Below are positions 11,624-21,236 of a stretch of 64,000 nt of DNA, piece after piece. The notes beneath the pieces were generated by a model. That model saw nothing but the letters and a program-made list of their open reading frames with translations, had not been told where the DNA came from and searched no databases. How positions within the stretch are numbered: position 1 is the stretch's first letter; each line of letters starts with the position of its first letter. Origin of the DNA: Quercus robur (taxonomy: Eukaryota > Streptophyta > Magnoliopsida > Fagales > Fagaceae); NCBI RefSeq assembly GCF_932294415.1, contig NC_065538.1, positions 77,823,834-77,887,833 of the forward strand, given 5' to 3'. A program made the position numbers and the translations under genes.

Positions 11624-12929
11624 ATGGATTTCCATTATGACATTGATTTTATTTTTCCAAATGATGAGCCTCCATTTGACTCATCTTCTGATGATGATGA
11701 GACGAAACTTACTCTAGCTATTGCCATAGAAGAATTAAAGAATGAAGGAGCATCAACATCACGTTGTCATTTGGTTCAACCTTGCAGGTTTATCTGGCGT
11801 AATCCTTTGCAAGGTCATGATAGGCTTTTCCATGATTATTTTGCTGAAACACCAGTGTATCCTCCTAATGTATTTTGAAGGAGGTTTCGAATGAGTTGTT
11901 CTCTTTTTCTACGTATCCATTCAAGAGTTGAAGCTACTGAACCATACTTTGTTCAAAAAAGAAATGCGGCTAACATACTCGGGTTGTCTTCCCTTCAAAA
12001 GATGACCGCTGCAATCAGAATGCTTGCTTATGGAGTGTCGGCTGATTTCATGGATGTATATAAGGATTGGAGAAACCACTGCAATAAAAAGCTTAAAAAA
12101 ATTTGTTAAAGCGGTAGTTTCAATCTTTTCTGAAGAGTACTTGAGGTCACCAAACAACAATGACATTGCAAGGTTGTTAGCAGTTGGCCAACATCGTGGA
12201 TTTCCAGGAATGCTAGGGAGCATCGACTGCATGCATTGGAAATGGAAGAATTGTCCAAGTAAGTGGAAAGGTCAATATATTGGTCATACACGTGATCCAA
12301 CGATAATTTTGGAAATCGTGGCGTCGTATGACCTTTGGATATGGCATGCATTTTTTGGGTTACCGGGGTCTCACAATGACATCAATGTCCTAGAGCGGTC
12401 TTCTGTATTTTCTGAGCTTGTTGAAGGGCATGCTCCTCCGGTTAATTACTCGATAAATGGTAATAACTATTCGATGGGGTACTATCTTGTAGATGGTATA
12501 TATCTATCATGGGCAACATTTGTCAAAACAATTCTAGCACCACAAGACCGTAAAAGACAACATTTTGCTTTCGCACAAGAGGCGGTCAAGAAGGATGTTG
12601 AACGTGCATTTGGAGTACTTCAAGCGCGATTTGCAATTGTGCATGGGCCTGCACGTTTTTTCCACCTTGAAACGCTTAAGGACATTATGATGGCATGTAT
12701 AATATTTCATAATATGATCGTTGAAGATGAGCGACATACTTACCTTGGAGCAAATGACTTTGATTATGATCAAATCAACGATAATGCACCCGAACCGGTG
12801 TCACATAATCCCACTTGTAACCTTATGCAGATCATTGAACATCATAATTCCATTAGAGATAGAGGAATTCATTCTCAACTTCAAGCAGATCACGTTGAGC
12901 ATCTATGGCAACTACAATGCCAGTCGTAG
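11624..12929 (+). pseudogene. PIF/Harbinger DDE transposase, disrupted
   Basis: Encodes a HARBI1-type DDE_Tnp_4 transposase that would cut and paste the surrounding element. The start is ATG at 11624 with an acidic N-terminus. Two lesions are seen: an in-frame TGA at 11876-11878 inside the conserved NVF-x-RRFRM block, where the family has Arg, so a CGA to TGA change is likely; and a frameshift near 12054, after which the reading continues in another frame to TAG at 12929. The catalytic residues survive: Asp in GSIDCMHW (12225), Asp in YYLVDGIYL (12492) and Glu in DVERAFGVLQ (12600), with spacings of 89 and 36 residues. The fold continues through ACIIFHNMIVEDE. It was probably active recently, since only two lesions separate it from an open frame. 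Confidence 0.9.
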
Positions 12930-12939
12930 GAATTTGTAA

Positions 12940-13302
12940 TTCTAAATTTCTAAGCATAACTACTTTTATTTAATGTGAACCTTCGTTGGAATTTGAAATT
13001 TTCTAAGTTTAATATTACTAAGTTTCCAAAAAATTGAGACAACAAAAAGCTGTATATAAGTTGACAAACCCTTAGGTAAGTTTGTCAACTCAAGTTTAGT
13101 TGTAAACTTACACTAGATACTATCCTGATCATTGGTCATTTTTAACACAACTGTAGCTATTCAACAAAGCTTATTTGCTTAGTAAATCAGTATATGTAGC
13201 CTAAAGCAAACACCTTTTCTACCATACATTGACATTCTATACCTAATAATTCATTTGGTAAAAGTCCATTTATAATTTATAGTTATTCAATAATTTAAAA
13301 CA
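12940..13302. other. Transposon interior without genes
   Basis: The 3' flank of the transposase. It is AT-rich and nothing recognisable is seen. Confidence 0.5.
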
Positions 13303-13860
13303 CAGCAGAACAATAATGTAGAACCATGCAGAACAATAATTTTTCTTTCTTTATCTCAAACAGGGGTATTTAACCCCCTGCTAACAGCAGAAAAATAATG
13401 CAGAACTATGCAGAAAATCATGTCTGCAGAATTCAGAGAAATAACATTATGCAGAAAAATAACACTATGCAAGTACAACCACCTGTTGAGAAAGTGCAGA
13501 AAAATAACACTATGCAGAAAAATAATTATGCAGAAAAATAACATTATGCAGAAAAATAATACAATGCAAGTGCAGAAAAATAACACAATGCAAGTACGGC
13601 CACCTGTTGAGAAAGTGCAGAAAAATAACATTATGCAGAAAAATAATTATGCAGAAAAATAACATTATGCAGAAAAAAAACACTATGCAGAAAAATAACA
13701 CAATGCAAGTACAGCCACCTGTTGAGAAAGTACAGAAAAATAACATTATGCAGAAAAATAACACTATGCAAGTACAGCCACCTGTTGAGAAAGTGCAGAA
13801 AAATAACACTATGCAGAAAAATAACACTGTGCAGAAAAATAACAATGCAGAAAAATAACA
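13303..13860 (+). repeat. Minisatellite array, left part (18-bp unit)
   Basis: About 17 exact copies of the core CAGAAAAATAA in units such as ATGCAGAAAAATAACACT (18 bases, some 16). They are interspersed at least four times with a 26-base variant containing CAAGTACAGCCACCTGTTGAG. The unit is a multiple of three, so long low-complexity frames run through both strands and are not genes. The same array in the same orientation resumes at about 20,729. Confidence 0.95.
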
Positions 13861-13866
13861 TTATGT

Positions 13867-16800
13867 TTGAAAAAGAAATTGGAAACATCCTCTGATTTAA
13901 AGCTAAAAGGTATTTCAAGTGATAAATCCCAATTTAGCTCTGTTTACTATTCAACTAAACCTGAAACTTCCACTTCATTTAGTAAAACTGCTAATGAAGA
14001 TGAGGAAGATACTGTTTCTCTTAATCCATCTGATTTTGAATCTCCTATTGAAACTCCTCCTGTTTACCAAAATCAATTAAGAGTTTTGACTGTTTTAAAT
14101 GATGATTTTGAAATTGATTGGGATGCTTTGTACAATGAGTTTATGCTTGTTTCAAACAAAACCAAGAGAAAATATTTCCAAGATAATTTTGCTCAGTCTG
14201 ATAAAGACCATGCTAAAGGAAAATGGTTGGAAATGATGAATCAATTGAAAAAACATATTTTGTTTTTTGATTTTCTTGAAAACTATTATGTTCCACATAA
14301 TGAGGTTTCAAAACAACATTTATATGTGATAAAGAAATCAAATTTTGTTAAGATTGATAAAACCATTGTTAGGTCTAGCCATCCGCCTCTTGATTCAATT
14401 TTGATAACTACTAAGAAAGATGAAGTGACAAAAGAGGAAGTAAAGGCCTCTCCTTTCAAAATTGCTGATGATCAAACTCCTATTGTTAACCTTATTGAAC
14501 CAAACAATTTCATTAATCAATCTTTGCATACTATTAGTCAACAGCTTGACCGTATTGAAGAAAAAATTGATGAAAAATCTGTTCTTGCTAAAACTGAAAA
14601 ACCTTTGACTACCCTTGAAATTGTTGAAAAAATGCTTTCTGATTTAAAAGATAAAACTGGCGATGCTTCTACAAGTATTCCAACTACTCAAATTATTTCC
14701 AAAAAAGAAATTGTTCCTGAAGAAAATACAGATTCTGATACTGTGTCTTCTGTTTCTACTGATGAACTTTATGAATGGAATATTGATGGTTTGTCTGAAC
14801 TAGAAATCGTTAATAAAATGATTCACATGTCTATGGTTAGTATTGCTTATCAAAATAACCATGATCTTGATCAACATGATATTATTAACTCGCTTGTTAC
14901 TGGTTTTTCTGGTGCTCTTAGTGGATGGTGGAATTCATATCTCACTGAAGAATCCAGAGAATCTATTAAACATACTGTTAATAAGAATGATGAATGTTTG
15001 CCTATTTTTGATGAAAGTATTGTTTGTAATAGTGTCAATACATTGATTTACACTATTCTCAAACACTTTGTTGGTACTCCATCCAATATTTCTTCTCATG
15101 ATTATTTAAATGATTTAAGTTGTTCAACTATGTCTGAATACAAATGGTATCAAGATGTTTTTATTTCCAGAGTAATGCTCCGGAAAGACTGTCATAAGTA
15201 TTATTGGAAAGAAAAGTTTATTGATGGTCTGCCTCCTATCCTTGCTCATAAGGTAAAACAAGAATTAATAGCTAAAAATGATTCTATTAATTATAATAAT
15301 TTAACCTATGAAGATATTTTCAGTACTATTAAAAAACTTAGTACCAATAGGTGTAATAATAAAAAATTGTTAAAACACCAATTAAGGAACAGACATAACT
15401 TTGTTAAACCTAATTATTTCTATGTTAAGAAGAGACGTGTTAACTATGGAAAATCTGGATGCTTTAATAAAAATTGTAAACCTAGTAATTTAAAAAACAA
15501 ATTCAATATTGATAATTCTCCTAATATTAAAATTGGTGGTAAAAGTTCTTGCTGCAATGTTATTAAAACCAATGTCCTCACCAAGAATAAAGAGGATAAA
15601 ACTTTAAAAAAATTCAATAATAAGAAATCTAAAAAACTGACTGTTAATGATTTACAACATGAAATTAATATTGTTAAACAAGAGATAAGCGAATTAAAAC
15701 ATGATTCTAAAGCTATTAAAAGTGATAAAAATAACCTTAAACAAAGACTTGAGCATAAAGATGGAGATGAATCTTGTCAACAAGCTCTTCTTTCCAGTAA
15801 AAGTATTCCTGATGATGTCACTATTTCTCAACTTGCTCTTGTTAATAAAATAGTTCCTCCAAAATGGTTTACAAAAGTTAAAATTGTTGTTTCTCCTGAT
15901 TATCATTTTACTGTTATTGCTATGATAGATTCGGGAGCGGATATGAACTGTATCCAAGAAGGACTGATTCCTTCAAAATATTTTGAAAAATCTACTGAAA
16001 GATTAGTTTCTGCTAATGGTTCTCAGATGCAAATAAAGTATGAATTGAATAATGCTCATGTATGCCATGTTAATGTCTGTTTCAAGATTCCATCTGTTCT
16101 TGTTAAGAATATGACTGATAAAGTGATTCTTGGTTTGCCTTTTATAAACGCTTTATATCCTTTTCTTGTTGAACATGATGGCATTACTACTGATCCTTTT
16201 GGACAAAAAGTAAAGTTCAAATTTGCTTCGAAGTTTGAAATTGATACTAATACTGCTTCAAACATGATTCATGCTAAAATTAAACATCTTAAATTTCTCC
16301 AGCAAGAGGTAAAATACAAGAAAATTTCTGAACAAATTTCTGATAAATTGCTGCAATCCAAAATTGGTAATTTTCAAAAAATGTTGATTGATGATGTTTG
16401 CTCTGATGTTCCTAATGCTTTCTGGCATAGGAAGAAACATATTGTTAATTTACCATATGTCAAAGATTTTGATGAGAAAAATATTCCCACTAAAGCTCGT
16501 CCTATCCAAATGAATGTTGAAACTGTTGAATTTTGCAAAACAGAAATCAACGATTTGTTGCAGAAAAAATTGATTAGGAATAGCAAGTCCCCATGGTCTT
16601 GTTCAGCCTTTTATGTCCAAAAAAATGCTGAGATTGAGAGAGGAACCCCTAGATTAGTCATTAACTACAAACCATTGAATAAGGTTTTAGAATGGATTCG
16701 GTATCCTATTCCCAATAAGAATGACCTTGTCCATAGGCTAAGTGGAGCTGTTGTGTTCTCCAAGTTTGACATGAAATCTGGGTTCTGGCAAATCCAGATT

Positions 16801-17787
16801 AGTGAGAATGATAGGTATAAAACTGCTTTTACCACTCCTTTTGGACATTATGAGTGGAATGTTATGCCATTTGGCCTTAAAAATGCTCCGAGTGAATTCC
16901 AAAATATCATGAATGACATTTTTAACTCTTTCAGTCACTTCACCATTGTTTACATTGATGATGTCCTTGTTTATTCTAACTCCATTGACGAACACTGGAA
17001 ACATTTGAATTCGTTTCTAGACATTATTAAAAGAAATGGTCTTGTTGTTTCAGCCAAGAAAATTAAACTATTCCAAACCAAAGTTCGCTTTCTTGGCTAT
17101 GATATCTCTGAAGGACAAATTCGTCCTATAGATAGAGCTATCCAATTTGCTGACAAGTTTCCTGATGTTATCATTGACAAAACACAGCTCCAAAGATTTC
17201 TTGGATCATTAAACTATGTTGCGGATTTTTACAAAGATATGAGGAAACAATGCAAACCTCTGTTTGATCGGTTAAAAAGTAATCCTCCTCTTTGGTCTGA
17301 TGTTCATACTTCTCTTGTTAAACAAATCAAATCTCATGTTAAGACATTGCCTTGTCTTGGTATTCCTACTGTCGGTGCCTTCAAAATTGTTGAAACCGAT
17401 GCCTCTGACGTTGGTTATGGTGGTATCCTAAAACAAAGAGTTTCTCCTGAATCACCTGACCAAATTGTTCGTTTTTATTCTGGTATTTGGAATAATGCAC
17501 AGTTAAATTATAGTACTATTAAAAAGGAAATTTTATCTATAGTACTATGTATTTCAAAATTTCAAAGTGATTTGTTAAACCAAAGGTTTCTGTTACGTAT
17601 TGATTGTAAAAGTGCTAAATATGTTATTGAAAAAGATGTTGAAAATATTGCTTCAAAACATATTTTTGCCCGATGGCAAGCTATTTTGAGTGTTTTTGAT
17701 TTTGATATTGAACATATTAAAGGATCTCAAAATGCTATCCCTGATTTCCTTACCCGTGAATTTCTGCAGTGTCCCAATGGCAAGTAG
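13867..17787 (+). CDS. Endogenous pararetrovirus ORF1 polyprotein, 5'-truncated
   Basis: An open frame of about 1,306 codons without a stop. It has no true start: 13867 is TTG and the frame emerges from the minisatellite, so the movement-protein end is missing here (a piece is at 18,861). Order: unknown N-terminal part; coat-protein-like region from about residue 299 (LYEWNIDGLS); basic Cys-containing segment near 532 in place of a proper CCHC knuckle; coiled coil about 595-630; aspartic protease with DSGAD (Asp688); reverse transcriptase with YIDDVLVYS (Tyr1029); RNase H starting at ETDASD (Asp1178) and ending with PDFLTR. Compared with the inverted copy at 20.3-20.7 kb, roughly 50 residues are missing just before residue 299. 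The codon usage is very AT-rich. The viral enzyme order is certain; the remaining assignments are by family knowledge. Confidence 0.88.
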   Translation: MKKKLETSSDLKLKGISSDKSQFSSVYYSTKPETSTSFSKTANEDEEDTVSLNPSDFESPIETPPVYQNQLRVLTVLNDDFEIDWDALYNEFMLVSNKTKRKYFQDNFAQSDKDHAKGKWLEMMNQLKKHILFFDFLENYYVPHNEVSKQHLYVIKKSNFVKIDKTIVRSSHPPLDSILITTKKDEVTKEEVKASPFKIADDQTPIVNLIEPNNFINQSLHTISQQLDRIEEKIDEKSVLAKTEKPLTTLEIVEKMLSDLKDKTGDASTSIPTTQIISKKEIVPEENTDSDTVSSVSTDELYEWNIDGLSELEIVNKMIHMSMVSIAYQNNHDLDQHDIINSLVTGFSGALSGWWNSYLTEESRESIKHTVNKNDECLPIFDESIVCNSVNTLIYTILKHFVGTPSNISSHDYLNDLSCSTMSEYKWYQDVFISRVMLRKDCHKYYWKEKFIDGLPPILAHKVKQELIAKNDSINYNNLTYEDIFSTIKKLSTNRCNNKKLLKHQLRNRHNFVKPNYFYVKKRRVNYGKSGCFNKNCKPSNLKNKFNIDNSPNIKIGGKSSCCNVIKTNVLTKNKEDKTLKKFNNKKSKKLTVNDLQHEINIVKQEISELKHDSKAIKSDKNNLKQRLEHKDGDESCQQALLSSKSIPDDVTISQLALVNKIVPPKWFTKVKIVVSPDYHFTVIAMIDSGADMNCIQEGLIPSKYFEKSTERLVSANGSQMQIKYELNNAHVCHVNVCFKIPSVLVKNMTDKVILGLPFINALYPFLVEHDGITTDPFGQKVKFKFASKFEIDTNTASNMIHAKIKHLKFLQQEVKYKKISEQISDKLLQSKIGNFQKMLIDDVCSDVPNAFWHRKKHIVNLPYVKDFDEKNIPTKARPIQMNVETVEFCKTEINDLLQKKLIRNSKSPWSCSAFYVQKNAEIERGTPRLVINYKPLNKVLEWIRYPIPNKNDLVHRLSGAVVFSKFDMKSGFWQIQISENDRYKTAFTTPFGHYEWNVMPFGLKNAPSEFQNIMNDIFNSFSHFTIVYIDDVLVYSNSIDEHWKHLNSFLDIIKRNGLVVSAKKIKLFQTKVRFLGYDISEGQIRPIDRAIQFADKFPDVIIDKTQLQRFLGSLNYVADFYKDMRKQCKPLFDRLKSNPPLWSDVHTSLVKQIKSHVKTLPCLGIPTVGAFKIVETDASDVGYGGILKQRVSPESPDQIVRFYSGIWNNAQLNYSTIKKEILSIVLCISKFQSDLLNQRFLLRIDCKSAKYVIEKDVENIASKHIFARWQAILSVFDFDIEHIKGSQNAIPDFLTREFLQCPNGK

Positions 17788-18610
17788 AAGGTCGAATGAC
17801 AAGTCACCTGCCACTTCTAATCCAATTGTTAAAAAAGAACCTGTTTCCTCTTTGGATATTGTTAACCGTTTTACTCCCCTAGGTACCATTCCCAAACCTA
17901 ATTATTCCTCTGTTTTAGCTTCACATTATGATCCTTATGCTTTAGCCACTGTTCACCAACCTGTTAAAACTATTTACCCTAATGCTTCCAATGCTTCCCA
18001 GTATGTTAGAAAACAATATATCCAAAACCTGTTCTCCATAGAGCCAAATAGGGCCTCCATCACTAACCCTTTTAGGCTTGCTACCAGTTATTTTCCTCCA
18101 AATTTTCACTGGATTCCAGAACATAGCCAAAAGACTGTCCAATATTATTCTGAAATGCTTCGACATGAGAATTCTATTGTTATCAAAGCCATAACTGATA
18201 GGGCTAATAATAATGATAGGATTATTTATCACAGTGCTTACATAAAGAATATTATTTCAGAAGAAATGTGGGGCTCCAATCCTGCCGCCACAAGAAGATT
18301 ACCAAATTTCTCTATTCCCTATTCATATCATGATTATGTTACTGCCTGGTTCAGATTCATGCTCCACCAAAATGAAAATATGTCTCATTCATGGTTTATT
18401 AATTTTGACAAAGAATTTGATTCTGAACTCCCCCTCTGGTTCTTCCGTTGGTGGACCCAGTTTGGTTCAATTATTGATATACTCCCTGTGCCATTAAAGG
18501 ATTCTTTCCAAAATTTTACATTACATCTGTGCTTCCTTCTCCTTCTCTTCATCTGTGCGTCCCCTTCCCCCTTTATGGTATCAGAGCCACTCTTTTCTGG
18601 CCGGTTGTAA
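17777..18610 (+). CDS. Endogenous pararetrovirus ORF2 (function unknown), chimeric 3' end
   Basis: Its ATG at 17777 lies inside the last codons of ORF1 (ATGGCAAGTAG; the ORF1 stop is at 17785-17787), an 11-base overlap suited to termination-reinitiation. It encodes about 247 residues of apparently viral protein rich in Trp and aromatic residues (for example WFFRWWTQFG), with no domain I recognise. After about 18519 the frame runs into leader sequence (CTTCCTTCTCC..., also at 19.63 kb), so the C-terminus up to TAA at 18610 is junk from a rearrangement. Florendovirus-like genomes carry a second ORF of unknown function in this place, which fits. Confidence 0.65.
   Translation: MASRRSNDKSPATSNPIVKKEPVSSLDIVNRFTPLGTIPKPNYSSVLASHYDPYALATVHQPVKTIYPNASNASQYVRKQYIQNLFSIEPNRASITNPFRLATSYFPPNFHWIPEHSQKTVQYYSEMLRHENSIVIKAITDRANNNDRIIYHSAYIKNIISEEMWGSNPAATRRLPNFSIPYSYHDYVTAWFRFMLHQNENMSHSWFINFDKEFDSELPLWFFRWWTQFGSIIDILPVPLKDSFQNFTLHLCFLLLLFICASPSPFMVSEPLFSGRL
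18576..18590 (+). other. Pararetroviral primer-binding site (initiator Met-tRNA)
   Basis: TGGTATCAGAGCCAC is complementary to the 3' end of plant initiator Met-tRNA, the priming site for minus-strand DNA in caulimovirids. It follows the leader end and precedes the ORF1 start region, as in a viral genome. Confidence 0.88.
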
Positions 18611-18860
18611 GTGTGGTTGTGTTCTTTGTTTCTTGTCTGTGTCTACCCGAACGTTTGGTATTCCGTTGTTGTGTTCCCTTCTTACCGTCGTTGGCGCCAC
18701 CCTAGTTGTAAAGTGAATTCCTAGGACCTAGCTGTAAGGCCCGTTTGAGCCAAGAGAGGGCGTGTAGGGCATGAGAGGTATGAGGTTGATTGGGGTATGT
18801 GTTACGAAATGCAACGGTTGTGAGAAAAACATGATAACTGAGTGTTGAACTTAGGATAGT

Positions 18861-19135
18861 ATGGATAAGTTGTGGAGATCCAACTCCTCTATCAGCTCCA
18901 GGACTAGTTGTCCTCCTGATATTGTGAATGAAGAAGATCACACTTTTGATGATAATGAGATGATTCCTGATTTTCGTAAATGGACTATTCCTAAAGTTGA
19001 TACTAAAACTATTTATAAAACTAGTTTTGTTGAAAGTACTTTTCATTCTGCTTATAAAGCTAGAACTGTTGAACAAATTTTCTCTATTTCGAAAGTTCAT
19101 GAAAAATGTTGCTTATTTACTCAAAAAATATTGCC
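18861..19135 (+). pseudogene. ORF1 5' fragment (movement-protein N-terminus)
   Basis: The first ATG downstream of the primer site opens a frame of about 92 codons with an acidic segment and then a block containing FRKWTIPK and TVEQIFSISK. Position after leader and primer site, and the absence of this part from the long polyprotein frame, identify it as the beginning of viral ORF1, expected to be the movement-protein domain. It is cut off at about 19,135, where it joins the viral TATA/leader sequence. Only the domain name is inferred. Confidence 0.6.
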
Positions 19136-19690
19136 TATTAAAGGGGGGTTGTCCCTTAGGACTTCTCAAGTGAAGTCAAGTCAAGTTTGGTTTCTGATTT
19201 CCTTTCCCTTAGAACTAACCTTCTTAGAGAAAGAACTCACCCTACTTCTACTACTCATCCTTGTTTACTACAAACTTTGTAATTCTACAAACCTTGTAAC
19301 TAGGACTAGTTCAAGCTTTGTACTTGTTAACCCATAACTGTTGAGATCTTGTATTGACTACTACTACTGTAAGTGTTTATCCTACTTTCAATAACAAGTA
19401 TTTTCAGTTCTATGTTCATTTCTTTACTTATTGCTACCACCACCTTGGACGGATTACCGCCATACCGGATGGTTCTAAATTGCTTTCATTTATTTTGAAC
19501 TATTGTTCTTATTTACTTTAAATTATTTTGATATACTGCTTGGCTGGTTCTACCGCCTTAATATTGTTCTTACATTCAAGTCATTTACTTTAAAGCTATT
19601 TACTTTCAAGCTCTTTACATTATTTCCATTTACATTACATCTGTGCTTCCTTCTCCTTCTCTTCATCTGTGCGTCCCCTTCCTCCTTTAT
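19136..19690 (+). promoter_or_regulatory. Second copy of pararetroviral TATA region and leader
   Basis: CCTATTAAAGGGGGGTTGTCCC at 19135-19155 and about 80 following bases match the promoter copy at 20,209-20,290. The leader continues to 19,690, ending with the pyrimidine-rich CTTCCTTCTCCTTCTC block that also precedes the primer site at 18,576. Here the primer site itself is lost (TTTATGAATTTC instead of TTTATGGTATC). Confidence 0.65.
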
Positions 19691-19758
19691 GAATTTCTGT
19701 TTTTGGTCCGAAACCTTATGCTAATGCTATTCCGGATTTTGCGGAAGATTTTGATTCC

Positions 19759-19839
19759 CCTATTTGTCTAGCCTGCACAACGGCCACTATTTGTCTAGCC
19801 TGCACAACGGCCACTATTTCTCTAGCCTACATAACGGCC
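19759..19839 (+). repeat. Three tandem copies of a 27-bp unit
   Basis: The unit CTATTTGTCTAGCCTGCACA followed by ACGGCCA occurs three times, the last with a few changes. It lies upstream of the viral promoter. Confidence 0.9.
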
Positions 19840-20077
19840 ACATCTATTACAATATTCAGAATTGAAAGACACAAGCCATGATGGTTGTGAAGATATGATG
19901 TCCCCTTTTGACCAACCATGCCACCTTTGGAGTCTTTTTAGAAAAGAATGAAGCATCCAAGTGCTTGGTGGAAGACATGCATGCTTTCCTTTTGTCTTTT
20001 GCCATGATTCTCCTGACAAGTTGGACCAAATGAAAGCCAAAAGCTCAGAAGTTTTTATTTCAAAAAGTGGAAAAAAC

Positions 20078-20290
20078 ACTGTTCACTGATTACTGTTCAC
20101 TGATTACTGTTCACTAATTACTGTTCACTGATTACTATTCACGGATTACTGTTCACAGATCACTATTCACTTTTACTGTTCATGACACTGTTCACTCCGA
20201 AAATTTTGCCTATTTAAGGGGGGTTGTCCCTTAAATTTTAGGACTTCTCAAGTCAAGTTTGGTTTCTGATTTCCTTTCCCTTAGAACTAG
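20078..20290 (+). promoter_or_regulatory. Pararetroviral promoter with tandem ACTGTTCACTGATT repeats
   Basis: About nine imperfect 13-14 base copies of ACTGTTCACTGATT occupy 20,078-20,198. They end a few bases before CCTATTTAAGGGG (TATA-like, 20,210-20,220). The leader GGGGTTGTCCCTTA... follows and is duplicated at 19.14 kb. A tandem enhancer plus TATA box immediately upstream of the leader is what a caulimovirid transcript promoter looks like. The activity is inferred. Confidence 0.65.
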
Positions 20291-20291
20291 C

Positions 20292-20737
20292 CTCATTTTA
20301 TTAATGATTTCCTGTTCAGACAAACCATCAATATTCCATTCATAGAGTTTATCAGCAGAGACAGAAAACTGTGTTTGAAAAGATCTTTCTTCAAACTGCA
20401 TATCAGGAGGAGTGGGTTTTGGATACCAATTTTTCGTAAAAGACATGGGTTTGGAGTTTCCAACAAATCTTTTAATTTCTGGGAAATCATTATCAAAAAT
20501 TCTTTTTGCAGGAACAGAAGAAACAGAAGAAACAGTATCAGAATCTGTATTTTCATCAGAGATAATTTCTTTTTTGGAAATAGTGAGAGCAGTTGGAGGT
20601 CTTGTAGAAGTACTAGTACCCTCAGATTTAATCTTTAAATTAGAAAGCATTTTGTCAACAATTTCAAGAGTCTTGGACTGAGAGGTTTTAAACATAACTT
20701 TTTCTTTTTGACTGGGTAAATCAATCAAAAAAATAAC
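20292..20737 (-). pseudogene. Inverted fragment of pararetroviral ORF1
   Basis: On the minus strand this encodes about 148 residues homologous to about residues 230-312 of the long polyprotein frame, sharing ENTDSDTVSSVS and YEWNIDGLS. It keeps about 50 residues between these two blocks (VPAKRIF ... FSVSA) that the long frame lacks. The frame is open and runs on into the minisatellite on one side and inverted leader sequence on the other, so the apparent larger frame is composite. Confidence 0.8.
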
Positions 20738-21236
20738 ACTGTGCAGAAAAATAACAATGCAGAAAAATAACATTATGCAGAAAAATAACATTATGCAGAA
20801 AAATAACACTATGCAGAAAAATAACAGTATGCAGAAAAATAACACTGCAGAAAAATAACATTATGCAGAACAATAACACTATGCAGAAAAATAGCACTAT
20901 GCAGAAAAAGAATTATGCAGAAAAATAACATTATGCAGAAAAAAAATACTATGCAGAAAAATAACAGTATGCAGAAAAATAACACTGCAGAAAAATAACA
21001 TTATGCAGAACAATAACACTATGCAGAAAAATAACACTATGCAGAAAAATAACACTATGCAGAAAAATAATTATGCAGAAAAATAACAGTATGCAGAAAA
21101 ATAACACTGCAGAAAAATAACATTATGCAGAAAAATAACACTATGCAAAAAAATAATTATGCAGAAAAATAAATTATGCAGAAAAATGACATAATGCAAG
21201 TACAGCCACCTGTTGAGAAAGTGCAGAAAAATAGCA
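20729..21236 (+). repeat. Minisatellite array, right part (18-bp unit)
   Basis: About 19 cores of CAGAAAAATAA in the same orientation and phase style as the left array, plus one copy of the CCACCTGTTGAG variant at about 21,200. Together the two halves look like one array split by the viral insertion. Confidence 0.95.

Larger units (their letters stand above)
13861..20737. mobile_element. Endogenous pararetrovirus (Caulimoviridae), rearranged
   Basis: Integrated plant pararetrovirus without LTRs or an integrase. Segments seen in order: the 3' three-quarters of ORF1 plus ORF2 (13,861-about 18,519); leader end, Met-tRNA primer site and ORF1 5' end (about 18,520-19,135); TATA region and leader again (19,136-about 19,690); promoter region with two tandem-repeat sets and leader start (19,743-20,291); and an inverted piece of ORF1 (20,292-20,737). 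The pieces are out of genomic order, so this is a mosaic that cannot be read as one genome. The two-ORF layout and single large polyprotein recall florendo/petuvirus-like endogenous viruses; the genus is not certain. Both ends abut the same minisatellite. Confidence 0.85.

Noticed and set aside
13303-13860. CRISPR-like array
   Set aside because: The units are contiguous 16-18 base minisatellite copies without unique spacers, in a plant transposon.
13867-13869. Start codon of the long pararetroviral frame
   Set aside because: The base triplet is TTG, and the frame simply emerges from the minisatellite; the true 5' part is elsewhere.
13356-13918. Minus-strand Cys/Phe-rich proteins and plus-strand MQKNN proteins over the array
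   Set aside because: They exist only because the repeat unit is a multiple of three.
19822-20079. Minus-strand 85-codon frame in the viral promoter region
   Set aside because: It overlaps promoter and repeat sequence and has no family resemblance.
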